A stretch of DNA of 64,000 nt from Burkholderia ubonensis subsp. mesacidophila (GTDB lineage: Bacteria > Pseudomonadota > Gammaproteobacteria > Burkholderiales > Burkholderiaceae): positions 868,001 through 932,000 of the forward strand of contig NZ_CP020737.1 of the NCBI RefSeq assembly GCF_002097715.1, given 5' to 3'. A model generated the notes under the pieces. It searched no databases, had not been told where the DNA came from, and worked only from the letters and a program-made list of their open reading frames with translations. Positions 28,091 through 36,704 of this stretch are shown here, piece after piece; positions within the stretch are counted from its first letter, which is position 1, and each line of letters begins with the position of its first letter. The translations under genes and the position numbers were made by a program.

Positions 28091-28450
28091 ATGAAACGGA
28101 TGCTGCTCGTCGCCGCGCTGACGATCGGGGCGGCGTTGCCCGCCGCCGCAGAGCTGCCGCAGGTCAGCGGCGGGAAGCTGGTCGACGAGGATCGGATGAC
28201 GCTGTACACGTTCGATCACGACGCGCCGGGCAAGAGCCGGTGCGACAGCGCATGCACGGCCAACTGGCCGCCGGCGCTCGCCGATGCCTACGACAAGGCG
28301 TCGGGCGCATGGAGCCTCGTCAAGCGCGACGACGGCAAGAGCCAATGGGCGTACAAGGGACACCCGCTGTATCGCTGGAAGATGGACGGCAAGCCGGGCG
28401 ACGCGGGCGGCGACGGGATGGGCGGCATGTGGCACGTTGCGCGGCCGTGA
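28091..28450 (+). CDS. Exported YxFxxD-type (COG4315-like) small protein
   Basis: 119 residues from the ATG at 28091 (GAAGGAGAACGGGA upstream). The signal peptide covers about residues 1-20 (GAALPAAA). The mature part has the family pattern KLVDEDRMTLYTFDHDAPGKSRCDSACTANWPP and a repeated YKGHPLYRWKMDGKPGDAGGDG. Two cysteines (CDSAC) could form a disulfide. Related proteins are periplasmic or secreted with no known reaction, and often lie beside sigma-factor or cupredoxin genes. First gene of the operon, 27 bp before the sigma factor. Confidence 0.85.
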   Translation: MKRMLLVAALTIGAALPAAAELPQVSGGKLVDEDRMTLYTFDHDAPGKSRCDSACTANWPPALADAYDKASGAWSLVKRDDGKSQWAYKGHPLYRWKMDGKPGDAGGDGMGGMWHVARP

Positions 28451-28477
28451 CGGCGCGACCCTGCGCGAGGCGTCCGC

Positions 28478-28993
28478 ATGAGCTACGAATCGGACCTGCT
28501 GGTGTGGCTGCCGCGCCTGACGCGGTACGCGCGTGCGCTGACCGGCGACCCGGCCTGGGCCGACGACCTCGTGCAGGACACGCTCGAGCGCGCGCTGAAC
28601 AAGCCGCCGCGCGTCGACGGCAACCTGTGCGCGTGGCTGCTGACGCTGCTGCGTCACCGCTTCATCGACCAGCTGCGCGCGCGGCGCGAGATCGCGGTCG
28701 ATGACGCGACCGCGCCGTGGCAGACGATGGCCGCGCCCGCGGGCGAGATCAGCGGGCTCTTGCTGCGCGACGTGCAGCGCGCACTGTACCGGCTGCCCGT
28801 CGAGCAGCGCGAGGTGCTGCTGCTGGTGGCGCTCGAGGAGTTGAGCTACCAGGAGGCCGCGCAGGTGCTGGCGGTGCCGGTGGGCACCGTGATGTCGCGG
28901 CTCGCGCGGGCGCGCGAGCACATGCGCGCGCTGCTGTCGGATGACGCGTCGGCGAGCCAGCCCGCCGCGCTACGGGTGATCAGGAAGGCATGA
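28478..28993 (+). CDS. ECF-subfamily RNA polymerase sigma factor
   Basis: 171 residues. Region 2 covers about residues 8-75 (LTRYARALTGDPAWADDLVQDTLERAL, then CAWLLTLLRHRFIDQLRARR). Region 4 covers about residues 105-160 (ALYRLPVEQREVLLLVALEELSYQEAAQVLAVPVGTVMSRLARAREHMRALL). It directs RNA polymerase to a small stress regulon. The stop overlaps the start of the next gene by ATGA, so it is translationally coupled to the membrane protein that is probably its anti-sigma. Confidence 0.95.
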   Translation: MSYESDLLVWLPRLTRYARALTGDPAWADDLVQDTLERALNKPPRVDGNLCAWLLTLLRHRFIDQLRARREIAVDDATAPWQTMAAPAGEISGLLLRDVQRALYRLPVEQREVLLLVALEELSYQEAAQVLAVPVGTVMSRLARAREHMRALLSDDASASQPAALRVIRKA

Positions 28994-29772
28994 TGGACGA
29001 TTCGCAAAAGCCCTCGAACGAACGCGACGCGGATGCGTCGGCCCGGCTGCTGTCCGCGCTGCTGGACGGCGAGCTGTCCGGGCCGGAGCGGCGCGAGGTG
29101 CTCGAACGCCTGCAGGCGAATCACGAGGATGCCGAACGATTCGCGCATTACCGCGCGCAGCGCGCCGCGCTGCAGGCGCTGTTCCCGCTGCCCGGCGCCG
29201 CGCCGGTGCTGTTCGTGCAGCGCCGCGCCTCGTGGCGGCGCGGTGTCGCGGCCGGTCTCGGCGGGCTCGCGGCCGGGCTGCTGCTCGGCCTCGCGCTGCA
29301 TGCCGGATGGACGGCGTTCGGCGGAACGCCGGCGTTTGCCGCGCGCGCGGACGTCGCGTACGCGGTGTACGCGATCGATCTCCAGCACCCGGTCGAAATC
29401 GGCGCGAGCGAGCCGGAGCGGCTCGCGGCGTGGCTGTCGGAACGCGTCGGCCAGCCGGTTCGCGCGCCGTCGCTCGTCGAATACGGTTACACGCTGATCG
29501 GCGGGCGGCTGCTGCCGGGCGTATCGGGGCCGGCCGCGCAGTTCATGTACCAGCGCGCGGACGGCGAGCGCGTGACGCTGTACGCGACCGTCTTCGGCGG
29601 GCGCAGCGTGGCGCCGCGTGCGCTCGTCGAAGACGGCCGCCGCACCTACTTCTGGTCGGATCGCGGGATGGGCTATGCGCTGTCCGGCCGCGGCGACGAG
29701 CGCCGCCTGCGCGAGATCGCGATGGAAGCGTGCGGCGCGCTCGGCGGCTCGACCGACGCGTGGAAGGGTTGA
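28990..29772 (+). CDS. Membrane anti-sigma factor
   Basis: 260 residues from the ATG at 28990; the next codon is also ATG. The cytoplasmic N-terminal part has an anti-sigma layout (LLSALLDGELSGPERREVLERLQANHEDAERFAHYRAQRAALQAL), one membrane helix lies at about residues 85-106 (GVAAGLGGLAAGLLLGLALHAG), and a periplasmic domain follows. There is no HxxxCxxC zinc motif, so it is not of the ZAS type. It should hold the ECF sigma at the membrane until an envelope signal arrives. Coupled to the sigma gene by a 4-bp overlap. Confidence 0.9.
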   Translation: MMDDSQKPSNERDADASARLLSALLDGELSGPERREVLERLQANHEDAERFAHYRAQRAALQALFPLPGAAPVLFVQRRASWRRGVAAGLGGLAAGLLLGLALHAGWTAFGGTPAFAARADVAYAVYAIDLQHPVEIGASEPERLAAWLSERVGQPVRAPSLVEYGYTLIGGRLLPGVSGPAAQFMYQRADGERVTLYATVFGGRSVAPRALVEDGRRTYFWSDRGMGYALSGRGDERRLREIAMEACGALGGSTDAWKG

Positions 29773-29805
29773 CGAGCCGCGACCCGCGCGGAAACGGAGG
29801 ATGCG

Positions 29806-30228
29806 ATGTGGCGAACGGCCCGGATTCTGTTGTTCGCGCTGGCGGCCGGTGCCGCCAGCATGGGCGCCGCGCGCGCCGCTGACGATGCGCCGGTGCGCGT
29901 GCCGGTGGACGCCGACGGGGTGCAGCGGGTCGCGATCGTCGGCGGCAGCTACTTCTTTCGCCCGAGCCACGTGATCGTGAAGGCCCGCGTCCCGGTCGAG
30001 CTGACGGTGTCGAAGGAGGCCGGGCTGACGCCGCACAGCTTCGCGATCGATGCGCCGCAGGCCGGCATCGCGCTGCGCACCGAGTTGTCGACCACGCCGA
30101 GAACCTTCCGCTTCACGCCGACGCAGGCGGGCCGCTTCGCCTACTATTGCACGCATCGGCTGCTGTTCTTCAAGAGCCATCGCGACCGCGGCATGGAGGG
30201 CGTGCTGGAGGTCGAGGGGGCGCCGTGA
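29806..30228 (+). CDS. Exported cupredoxin-domain protein
   Basis: 140 residues from the ATG at 29806 (GGAGG upstream). The signal peptide covers about residues 1-24 (SMGAARAA). The single cupredoxin domain has a plausible type-1 copper set: His in LTPHSFAID, Cys and His in FAYYCTHRLLFFKSH, and Met in RGMEGVLEV. It is a periplasmic copper or electron-transfer protein. Within the ECF operon it follows the anti-sigma gene and its stop overlaps the next start by 4 bp. Confidence 0.88.
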   Translation: MWRTARILLFALAAGAASMGAARAADDAPVRVPVDADGVQRVAIVGGSYFFRPSHVIVKARVPVELTVSKEAGLTPHSFAIDAPQAGIALRTELSTTPRTFRFTPTQAGRFAYYCTHRLLFFKSHRDRGMEGVLEVEGAP

Positions 30229-30860
30229 TTGCCGAATGGCTGGCCGCCGCCGCGTTGCTTGGAGCGAGCATGACCGCAGATCCCGTGACCGTCGCGCAGA
30301 CGCACTTCGAGCAGGCGAGCTCGTACCGGGCGACGATCCGTTCGTGGCCGCGGCAGGGCGAGCACACCGAGATCCACTACGCGTACCGGAAGCCCGGCTA
30401 CATCCGGATGGATTTCGTTGCGCCGCATCATGGCGCGGTGCTGGTCTACGATCCGGTCAGCCGCAAGGTGCGGGTGCGGCCGTTCGGCGCGCACCTGCCG
30501 CCGGCGCTGTCGCTGGCGCCGACCAATCCGCTCGTGCGCGACCCGAGCGGCCACCGGGTCGACCAGTCCGATGTCGGCGAGCTGTTGCGCAACGTGCGCG
30601 CGCTGCAGGAAGGCGGCCTGACCGTGGTGCAGGGCGAAGAGCCGGTCGGCGGCCGGACCGCGTTGCGCGTCAGCGTCACCGGCGCACCCGCGCATGCGGT
30701 GGCGGGCGTGCATCGCTACCAGCTGTGGCTCGACACCGAGGACGGTTTTCCGCTGAAGGTGGTCAGCTTCGCGGACGACGACGACCGCCCGCTCGAGACC
30801 GTTACGCTCGACGACGTCGAGATCGACGTTGCATTCCCCGATCACTTCTTCGAACCCTGA
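30225..30860 (+). CDS. LolA-like/DUF1571-type outer-membrane lipoprotein-sorting family protein
   Basis: 211 residues from the GTG at 30225, which overlaps the cupredoxin stop (GTGA). A short hydrophobic N-terminus may export or anchor it. The body resembles the LolA/LolB half-barrel: SYRATIRSWPRQGEHTEIHYAYRKPGYIRMDFVAPHHGAVLVYDP, then a C-terminal YQLWLDTEDGFPLKVVSFADDDD. Such proteins bind lipoproteins or lipids in the periplasm; DUF1571-type members are uncharacterised. Operon company suggests envelope upkeep. Confidence 0.75.
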   Translation: MIAEWLAAAALLGASMTADPVTVAQTHFEQASSYRATIRSWPRQGEHTEIHYAYRKPGYIRMDFVAPHHGAVLVYDPVSRKVRVRPFGAHLPPALSLAPTNPLVRDPSGHRVDQSDVGELLRNVRALQEGGLTVVQGEEPVGGRTALRVSVTGAPAHAVAGVHRYQLWLDTEDGFPLKVVSFADDDDRPLETVTLDDVEIDVAFPDHFFEP

Positions 30861-30875
30861 TATGCCGGAGGCGGC

Positions 30876-31424
30876 ATGGCTGAGTACCGGTTCTCGACGA
30901 CGTGGCGGGTGGACGCGCCGTTGGCGGCGGTCTGGAACGCGATCTACCAGGCCGACATGTGGCCGGACTGGTGGAAGGGATCGGAGCGCACCGTCGAGGT
31001 CGAGCGCGGCGACCCGCACGGCGTCGGCGCGCTGCACCGGTACACGTGGAAGGGCGCGCTGCCGTACCGGCTGAGCTTCGACATGCGCGTGCTGCGCGTC
31101 GAGCCGATGCGCGTGCTCGAGGGCCGCGCGAGCGGCGCGGTCGAGGGCGACGGCCGCTGGTCGTTCGTCGGCGACGCCGAGCGCACGGTCGTTCGCTATG
31201 ACTGGCATATCCGCACGCGCGTGCGCTGGATGAACTGGCTCGCGCCGCTGGCCCGTCCGCTGTTCAGATGGAATCACGACGTCGTGATGCGCGAAGGCGC
31301 GCGCGGGCTCGCGCGGCTGCTCGGCGCCTGCGTCGAGGCGGACGGCCGGTCGTTCGCGCCGGTCGCCGACGCGTGCCGCGCGTGCTGTGCGGACCTGCAG
31401 GGCGGGCCCGCGGGCCGCGGCTGA
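30876..31424 (+). CDS. SRPBCC (START-like) family protein
   Basis: 182 residues from the ATG at 30876 (GGAGGCGGC upstream). The helix-grip fold of polyketide cyclase/START-like proteins is recognisable: FSTTWRVDAPLAAVWNAIYQADMWPDWWKG, then VGALHRYTWKGALPYRLSFDMRVLRVEPMRVLEGRASGAVEGDGRW. It has no signal peptide and would bind a hydrophobic ligand such as a lipid in the cytoplasm. Last gene of the six-gene ECF operon. Confidence 0.82.
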   Translation: MAEYRFSTTWRVDAPLAAVWNAIYQADMWPDWWKGSERTVEVERGDPHGVGALHRYTWKGALPYRLSFDMRVLRVEPMRVLEGRASGAVEGDGRWSFVGDAERTVVRYDWHIRTRVRWMNWLAPLARPLFRWNHDVVMREGARGLARLLGACVEADGRSFAPVADACRACCADLQGGPAGRG

Positions 31425-31779
31425 CGCGGGGCCGGCAGCGGCGCGCGCGTCTGTCGGCGGCGCGCCGGCCGTGTCGGCGAATCCCTACACGATGGCCGGC
31501 AAAAATATGACGTGCAGGCCCGCGAAAATATGACGTGAAGATCAGCATCAGATGATTTGATTCCCGCCTGCCGTTGCCGATACTCTCCTCACAACAAACG
31601 CATTCCGTTTTTCGTCCGACGTGACCGAACCCGCTCCGAGGCGGGTGCCGATACCCCCACGATGGACGCCTCCGTGCCCGGTTTAGCGATCGAACGCTGC
31701 ATGAGGCTTGAGTGGCTGGTTTCCTTCTTGTCGAACCAGCAGCTTGACATTCCGTATACAAAACCACACGGAGACCATC
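31425..31779. other. Intergenic region upstream of the flhDC locus
   Basis: 355 bp. It contains two direct copies of AAAATATGACGTG (31502-31514 and 31525-31537, 23 bp apart) and a TTGACA at 31744-31749 without a well-placed -10. The leader of flhDC in other bacteria is a dense regulatory region, so these may be control sites. Confidence 0.45.
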
Positions 31780-31920
31780 ATGAGCCGCGCAGCCCAGGAC
31801 CTGATCGAATTGCAACGCCTCGCCCAGAGCGGCGCCGGCGCGTTGACCGAGCACCTTTTACGCGAACTGGCGAAGAGCCTCATCGCCGAGGGCGTGCCGG
31901 ACGTGCGCGGCGGATGCTGA
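31780..31920 (+). CDS. Small ORF upstream of flhD (46 residues)
   Basis: A 46-residue frame starting MSRAAQDLIELQRLAQSG, with GGAGA six bases before the ATG at 31780. It is rich in Leu, Ala and charged residues, so it is probably helical, and ends in Cys. It lies about 105 bp before the flhD start and may be a real small protein or a leader peptide. Family unknown. Confidence 0.5.
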   Translation: MSRAAQDLIELQRLAQSGAGALTEHLLRELAKSLIAEGVPDVRGGC

Positions 31921-32025
31921 ACGCCGGGCGCGCCAGGCGGCGCGCCGATGGAGGCGAAGAAAAAAACAGCCGGCCGGGGACGTGTGCCGGCCACATGCGG
32001 CGGCCCCGCCGCAACGGAGAGAGAC

Positions 32026-32346
32026 GTGAACCATAACAACGAGACGCTGAATTCGATTCGGGACATCAACCTGTCTTACCTGATGCTCGCGCAACGCCTG
32101 CTGCACGACGATCGCGAGGCGGGCATGTTCCGGCTCGGCCTGTCGGCGCCGCTCGCCGACCTGCTGTCGACGCTGACGCTCGCGCAGACGACGCGCCTCG
32201 CGGCCTGCGACCAGCTGCTGTGCGGCTTCCGGTTCGGCGATCACGCAATGCTGTCCGCGCTCGCGGGCTCGCCGATGCATGCCGACGTCGCGCACACGCA
32301 TGCGGCGATCCTGCTGGCGGGCCAGCCGGCCGCGCAGTTCGTGTAA
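32026..32346 (+). CDS. flhD: Flagellar master regulator subunit FlhD
   Basis: 106 residues from a GTG at 32026 (GGAGAGAGAC upstream); the frame remains open upstream but the FlhD homology begins here (NHNNETLNSIRDINLSYLMLAQRLLHDDREAGMFRLGLS). With FlhC it forms the FlhD4C2 activator of class II flagellar promoters. The helical dimerisation body and the C-terminal helix-turn-helix part are present (ACDQLLCGFRF). The GTG start may limit translation. flhC starts 11 bp after its stop. Confidence 0.95.
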   Translation: MNHNNETLNSIRDINLSYLMLAQRLLHDDREAGMFRLGLSAPLADLLSTLTLAQTTRLAACDQLLCGFRFGDHAMLSALAGSPMHADVAHTHAAILLAGQPAAQFV

Positions 32347-32357
32347 CGGGGGCAGTC

Positions 32358-32885
32358 ATGTCGAAGGCGAGCCTCATCGAATACGCGCGCGAAGTGTCGC
32401 GCGCGGTCGACCTGATCGCGCTCGGCGCGCGCATGCAGCTGCTCGAATCCGAGCTCACGCTGTCGCGCGAGCGCCTGATCCGGCTCTACCGCGAAGTGAA
32501 AGGGGCGTCGCCGCCGAAGGGCATGCTGCCTTCGTCGGCCGACTGGTACATGACGTGGCAGGCGAACATCCACGCATCGCTGTTCTACAACACCTACCTG
32601 TTTCTCAAGGACGAGGCGTGCTGCTCGCACCTCGACGCGCTGACGAAGGGCTACCGGCTGTATCGCGAGCACTGCACGCATGCGGGCATGGACGTGCAGC
32701 TCGACCTGACGCGCGCGTGGACGCTCGTGCGCTTCTTCAACGGCGGGATCCTGCAGATGACGCCGTGCCCGCGCTGCGGCGGCAGGTTCATCGGGCACAA
32801 GTTCGAGCTGCACGGACGCAAGGCGTGCGCGATCTGCCAGCCGCCGCCGCGGGCGGGCAAGAAGGCGCAGCAGGCAATGCACTGA
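32358..32885 (+). CDS. flhC: Flagellar master regulator subunit FlhC
   Basis: 175 residues. The FlhC family is clear: SREVSRAVDLIALGARMQLLESEL, SADWYMTWQANIHASLFYN, and the four-cysteine zinc site C137-x2-C140 (CPRCGGRF) with C157-x2-C160 (CAIC), at the same positions as in E. coli FlhC. It is the DNA-binding partner of FlhD. Both genes are intact, so flagellar gene control from this locus should work. Confidence 0.97.
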   Translation: MSKASLIEYAREVSRAVDLIALGARMQLLESELTLSRERLIRLYREVKGASPPKGMLPSSADWYMTWQANIHASLFYNTYLFLKDEACCSHLDALTKGYRLYREHCTHAGMDVQLDLTRAWTLVRFFNGGILQMTPCPRCGGRFIGHKFELHGRKACAICQPPPRAGKKAQQAMH

Positions 32886-32937
32886 ATGATCCGCACGCGG
32901 GTGTGCATGTGACGTGCGGCGCCCGGCGCCGAGAATT

Positions 32938-33987
32938 TCAGCGCGCGTACGCCATCACCGCGCCGTCGACCGCAAGCGCGACGCGCTCGCCGACGGCCGG
33001 ACAGCGATGACCCGGCACGCGCGCGCGCACGAGTGTGCCGGGCGCGGCCGCGAGGCGCGCGAACACGTCGGCGTCCTGCCCCGCGAACTGCGCGGATTCG
33101 ACCTGCGCCGGATGGCTGCGCGCGGCGTCGGCAAGCGCCGCGGGCACGACGTGGATCTGCTCGGGGCGCAGCATCGCATCGGCCGGGCCGTCCGGCAGCG
33201 GCGCGACGAGCGGCAGATCGCCGAGCGCGCATGCGATGCGGCCGTCGCGCACCTGTCCCGCCAGCAGCACGGCCTGGCCGACGAACGACGCGACGTCGCG
33301 CGTGACGGGCTGCCGGTAGAGCGTCTGCGGGGCGGCCGTCTGCACGAGGCGCCCTTGCCACAGCACCGCGACTTCGTCGCCGAGCGTCATCGCCTCGGGC
33401 TGGTCGTGCGTGACCAGCACCGACGTCGCGCCGGCCGCGGCGAGCGCTGCGGCAACCGCGCTGCGCGTCTCGTGCCGCAGCGACGTGTCGAGCGCGGAGA
33501 ACGGCTCGTCGAGGATCACGAGCGATGGCTCGGGCGCCAGCGCGCGCGCGAGCGCGACGCGCTGCTGCTGGCCGCCGGACAGCTGCTGCGGCGCGCGGCT
33601 CGCATACGACGCCGGCAGGCCGACCATCTCGAGCAGTTCGCCGACCCGCCGCTGCGCGCGTCGCGCCGCGCGCGGCAGCCCGAAGGCGATGTTGTCGGCG
33701 ACCGTCAGGTGCGGAAACAGCGCGCCTTCCTGCGGCACGTAGCCGATGCGCCGCCGCTCGGGCGCGACGTGCGTATCGGCCGCCGCGACGCAGCGGCCGT
33801 CGATGTCGACCGTGCCGCGGTCCGCGCGCTCGAACCCGCACAGGATGCGCAGCAGCGTGGTCTTGCCGCTGCCGGACGGGCCGAGCAGCGCGACGAGTGT
33901 GCCGCGCCGCACCGTCAGGTCGATGTCGTGCAGCACCGCGTGCGTGCCGAAGGACTTGGAGAGGCCGCGGATTCGGAGTTCGCTCAT
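32938..33987 (-). CDS. fbpC: Fe(III)/POPT-type ABC transporter ATP-binding protein (FbpC-like)
   Basis: 349 residues from the ATG at 33987. Walker A GPSGSGKTT, Q-loop GYVPQEGALFPHLTVADN, signature LSGGQQQRVALARAL, Walker B SLVILDEPFSALD, switch TSVLVTHD. A C-terminal TOBE-like domain follows (MLRPEQIHVVP). It powers the adjacent two-domain permease and the binding protein. The last gene of the minus-strand iron-type operon that runs from 40705. Confidence 0.93.
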   Translation of the reverse strand: MSELRIRGLSKSFGTHAVLHDIDLTVRRGTLVALLGPSGSGKTTLLRILCGFERADRGTVDIDGRCVAAADTHVAPERRRIGYVPQEGALFPHLTVADNIAFGLPRAARRAQRRVGELLEMVGLPASYASRAPQQLSGGQQQRVALARALAPEPSLVILDEPFSALDTSLRHETRSAVAAALAAAGATSVLVTHDQPEAMTLGDEVAVLWQGRLVQTAAPQTLYRQPVTRDVASFVGQAVLLAGQVRDGRIACALGDLPLVAPLPDGPADAMLRPEQIHVVPAALADAARSHPAQVESAQFAGQDADVFARLAAAPGTLVRARVPGHRCPAVGERVALAVDGAVMAYAR

Positions 33988-34024
33988 GACGGGATCGGGT
34001 AGGGAAAGTCGGGCGGGCGGCGGC

Positions 34025-35632
34025 TCACGCGCGCACGGAGGCCCGGCCGAGCAGCAGGAACAGGACGACGGACGCGCCGAGCGACAGCGCGACGAGCAGC
34101 GCGGCATACGGCGCGGCGGCCGCGAACGCGAGCTGCGACGTGTCGCTCCACACCTGCGTCGCGAGCGTGCGCGTGCCGGTCGGCGACAGCAGCAGCGTCG
34201 CGTTCAGTTCGGTGACGATCGAGATGAACACCATCGTCGCGGCCGCGCCGAGCCCCGGCGCGACGAGCGGCAGCACGACGCGCGAGAAGGTCTGCCGCCA
34301 GCCGAGGCCGAGCGCGCGCGCGGTTTCCTCGAGCTGCTGCTGCACGTGCAGGAACGCCGCGCGCACGCTGACGACGGCGAGCGGCAGGAACAGGATCGCG
34401 TACGCGCCGACCAGCATCGGCGCGCTCTGGTACAGCGGCTCGGCGAGCCGCACCGTCAGCGAGACCAGCGCGAGCGCGATCACGATGCCCGGCACGCCCT
34501 GCGCGGTCATCGCGATGCGTTCGAACGCCGTGGCGACGCGGCCCGGAAAGCGCGCCAGCAGGAACGCGATCGGCAGCGCCAGCAGCGTCGTCAGCGCGGC
34601 GCCCGCGAGACCGTAGCCGGCGGAGGCGAGCGACGCGTGCCACAGCAGCGCGGGCGACACGTCGGCCGGCGTCACCGCGGCGGCGCCTTGCTGCGTGAGC
34701 CAGTAGCCGATCGTCGCGAGCGGCACGCCGAGCGTCGCGGCCGTGAGCGCGACGAAGCCCGCGACGGCGACGCCGCGCCACGCGCCGAGCTCGTAGCGCA
34801 GCGCGGCGCGGCGCGCCGCGCGATGCGTGAGCCCGTAGCGCGCGCGGCCGCGCACGCGCGCTTCGATCACCACGCAGACGAGGCACAGCGCGATCAGCAC
34901 GCAGCCGAACAGCGATGCGCCGCCGCCGTCGAACGACGTGCGGTATTCGGCGTAGATCTCGGTCGTGAACGTGCGAAAGCGCAGCAGCATGAACGCGCCG
35001 AATTCGGACAGCACGCCGAGCGCGACGAGCAGCATGCCGCCGTAGAGCGCCGGGCGCAGTTGCGGCAGCACGACCCGCACGAAGATCTGCCGCGGCGAGC
35101 AGCCGAGCGTGCGCGCGCTTTCCTCGAGCGCGGGATCGAGTTCGCGCAGCGCGGCGGCGACCGGCAGGTAGACGAGCGGAAAGTACGCGGAGCTCAGCAC
35201 GATCAGCGCGCCGACGAAGTCCTGCAGGTCGAGGCTGATCGACACCCACGCATAGCTCGTGACGAACGGCGGCACCGCGAGCGGCGCGGCGGCGAGCGCG
35301 GCCCACAGCGGCCGCAGCGGCAGCGTCGTGCGCTCGACGCACCACGCGACGGCCGTGCCGAGCACCGCGCAGGCGAGCGTTGCCGCGAGCGTGATCAGCA
35401 GCGTATTGACGAGCAGTTCGCCGACGAGCGGCCGCCACAGCAGGTCGAGCGCATCCTGCGCGCCGAGCGTCGCCGCGCGATACAGCGTGAAGCCGATCGG
35501 CAGCAGGATCGCGAGCGGCCCGAGCAGCGCGGCCGCGACGAGCGCGCGCGGCGCGCGCCGCCGTGCCGCGCCGCGGCCGGCGCCGGGCGGGACGGCGGCG
35601 ACGGTGGGCGTGCCGGGAACGGCGTCGTGCAT
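34025..35632 (-). CDS. fbpB: Fe(III)-type ABC transporter permease (FbpB-like, fused two-domain)
   Basis: 535 residues from the ATG at 35632. Two BPD-transport domains lie in one chain, about twelve helices in all. Each half carries the EAA loop: ALEESARTLGCSPRQIFVRVVLPQLRPAL in the first and LEETARALGLGWRQTFSRVVLPLVAPGL in the second. This is the usual arrangement for iron-type FbpB/SfuB permeases. The start lies 2 bp after the binding-protein stop, so the two are coupled. Confidence 0.93.
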   Translation of the reverse strand: MHDAVPGTPTVAAVPPGAGRGAARRRAPRALVAAALLGPLAILLPIGFTLYRAATLGAQDALDLLWRPLVGELLVNTLLITLAATLACAVLGTAVAWCVERTTLPLRPLWAALAAAPLAVPPFVTSYAWVSISLDLQDFVGALIVLSSAYFPLVYLPVAAALRELDPALEESARTLGCSPRQIFVRVVLPQLRPALYGGMLLVALGVLSEFGAFMLLRFRTFTTEIYAEYRTSFDGGGASLFGCVLIALCLVCVVIEARVRGRARYGLTHRAARRAALRYELGAWRGVAVAGFVALTAATLGVPLATIGYWLTQQGAAAVTPADVSPALLWHASLASAGYGLAGAALTTLLALPIAFLLARFPGRVATAFERIAMTAQGVPGIVIALALVSLTVRLAEPLYQSAPMLVGAYAILFLPLAVVSVRAAFLHVQQQLEETARALGLGWRQTFSRVVLPLVAPGLGAAATMVFISIVTELNATLLLSPTGTRTLATQVWSDTSQLAFAAAAPYAALLVALSLGASVVLFLLLGRASVRA

Positions 35633-35634
35633 GC

Positions 35635-36669
35635 TCAGAGCAGGCCGGCCTGGCGCAGCAGCTTGCCGGCCTGGCTGTCGTCGCCGAGCTGCTCGAACGA
35701 CAGCGACGGCGGGCTCAGCTCGTTGATCGGCTTGAGGATCGGGTCGGGCGCGACGCCCGGGTGCAACGGATACTCGAAGCTGACGTGGCTCGTCGCCATC
35801 AGCTTCTGCGCGCGCTCGCTGACGAGATATGCAACGAACTTCTGCGCGTCGGCCGCATGCTTCGACGCCTTCAGCACCGCGGCGCCCGACACGTTGACGA
35901 CGCCGCCGACGTCGCCGTGTGCGAAGTGATGCACGGCGCTCTTCGTCGACTTGTCGCCGAGCTCGGCATGCAGGCGCGCCCAGTAGTAGTTGTTGACGAT
36001 GCCGGTGACGACGCCGCCCCGGTTGACGGCCGCCGTCACGCCTTCCTCGTCGTCGAAGATCTGCGCGTTGGTCTTCAGGCCTTTCAGCCATTGCAGCGTC
36101 GCGGCTTCGCCGTGCAGCGCGAGCACCGCGCTCACGAGCGGCAGGAAGTCGGCGTCGCTCGGCGCGACGCCGACCTTGCCCTTCCATTCCGGCTTCGCCA
36201 GATCGAGCAGCGACGCGGGCAGCTGCGGCGGCTGGAGCTTGGCCGTGTTGTAGATCAGCACGCTCTCGCGCGCGAGCACGCCCTGCCAGTTGCCGTCGGT
36301 CGCGTTGAAGCGCGCGGGCACGGCCTTCAGCGCATCGGCGTCGACTTTCGCGAGCAGGCCCTTGTGGTCGAGCAGCACGAGCTCGGGCGAGTTCTCGGTG
36401 AAATACACATCGGCCGGCGTGCGGTCGCCTTCGGCGACGAGCTGCGCGGCGAGCGCCGGGCCTTCGCCCGAGCGCACCTTCACGCTGATGCCGCTCTGTG
36501 CTTCGAAGTCCTTGACGAGCTGGTTGACGACCTGCTCGTGCTGCGCGTTATACAGCGTGAGCGTGGCGGCATGCGCGGGCGTCATGTGCAGCGCGCCCGT
36601 GAGCATCAGCGCGGCGGCGGCCGCGGCGACGAGGTGCCGCATCGGGCGGCTGAGGGTGGAAGTCTTCAT
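35635..36669 (-). CDS. fbpA: Fe(III)-type periplasmic binding protein (FbpA-like)
   Basis: 344 residues from the ATG at 36669. The signal peptide ends MTPAHA-A near residue 29. The mature fold matches ferric-binding proteins: LTLYNAQHEQVVNQLVKDFEAQSGISVKVRSG, PADVYFTENSPEL, and the paired tyrosines of GIVNNYYWARL that coordinate iron in FbpA. It delivers ferric iron to FbpBC in the periplasm. Only 35 bp separate it from EfeB upstream. Confidence 0.93.
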   Translation of the reverse strand: MKTSTLSRPMRHLVAAAAAALMLTGALHMTPAHAATLTLYNAQHEQVVNQLVKDFEAQSGISVKVRSGEGPALAAQLVAEGDRTPADVYFTENSPELVLLDHKGLLAKVDADALKAVPARFNATDGNWQGVLARESVLIYNTAKLQPPQLPASLLDLAKPEWKGKVGVAPSDADFLPLVSAVLALHGEAATLQWLKGLKTNAQIFDDEEGVTAAVNRGGVVTGIVNNYYWARLHAELGDKSTKSAVHHFAHGDVGGVVNVSGAAVLKASKHAADAQKFVAYLVSERAQKLMATSHVSFEYPLHPGVAPDPILKPINELSPPSLSFEQLGDDSQAGKLLRQAGLL

Positions 36670-36704
36670 GTCGGTAATCGGGTGGTGGATCCGGGAAGGC
36701 CCGC

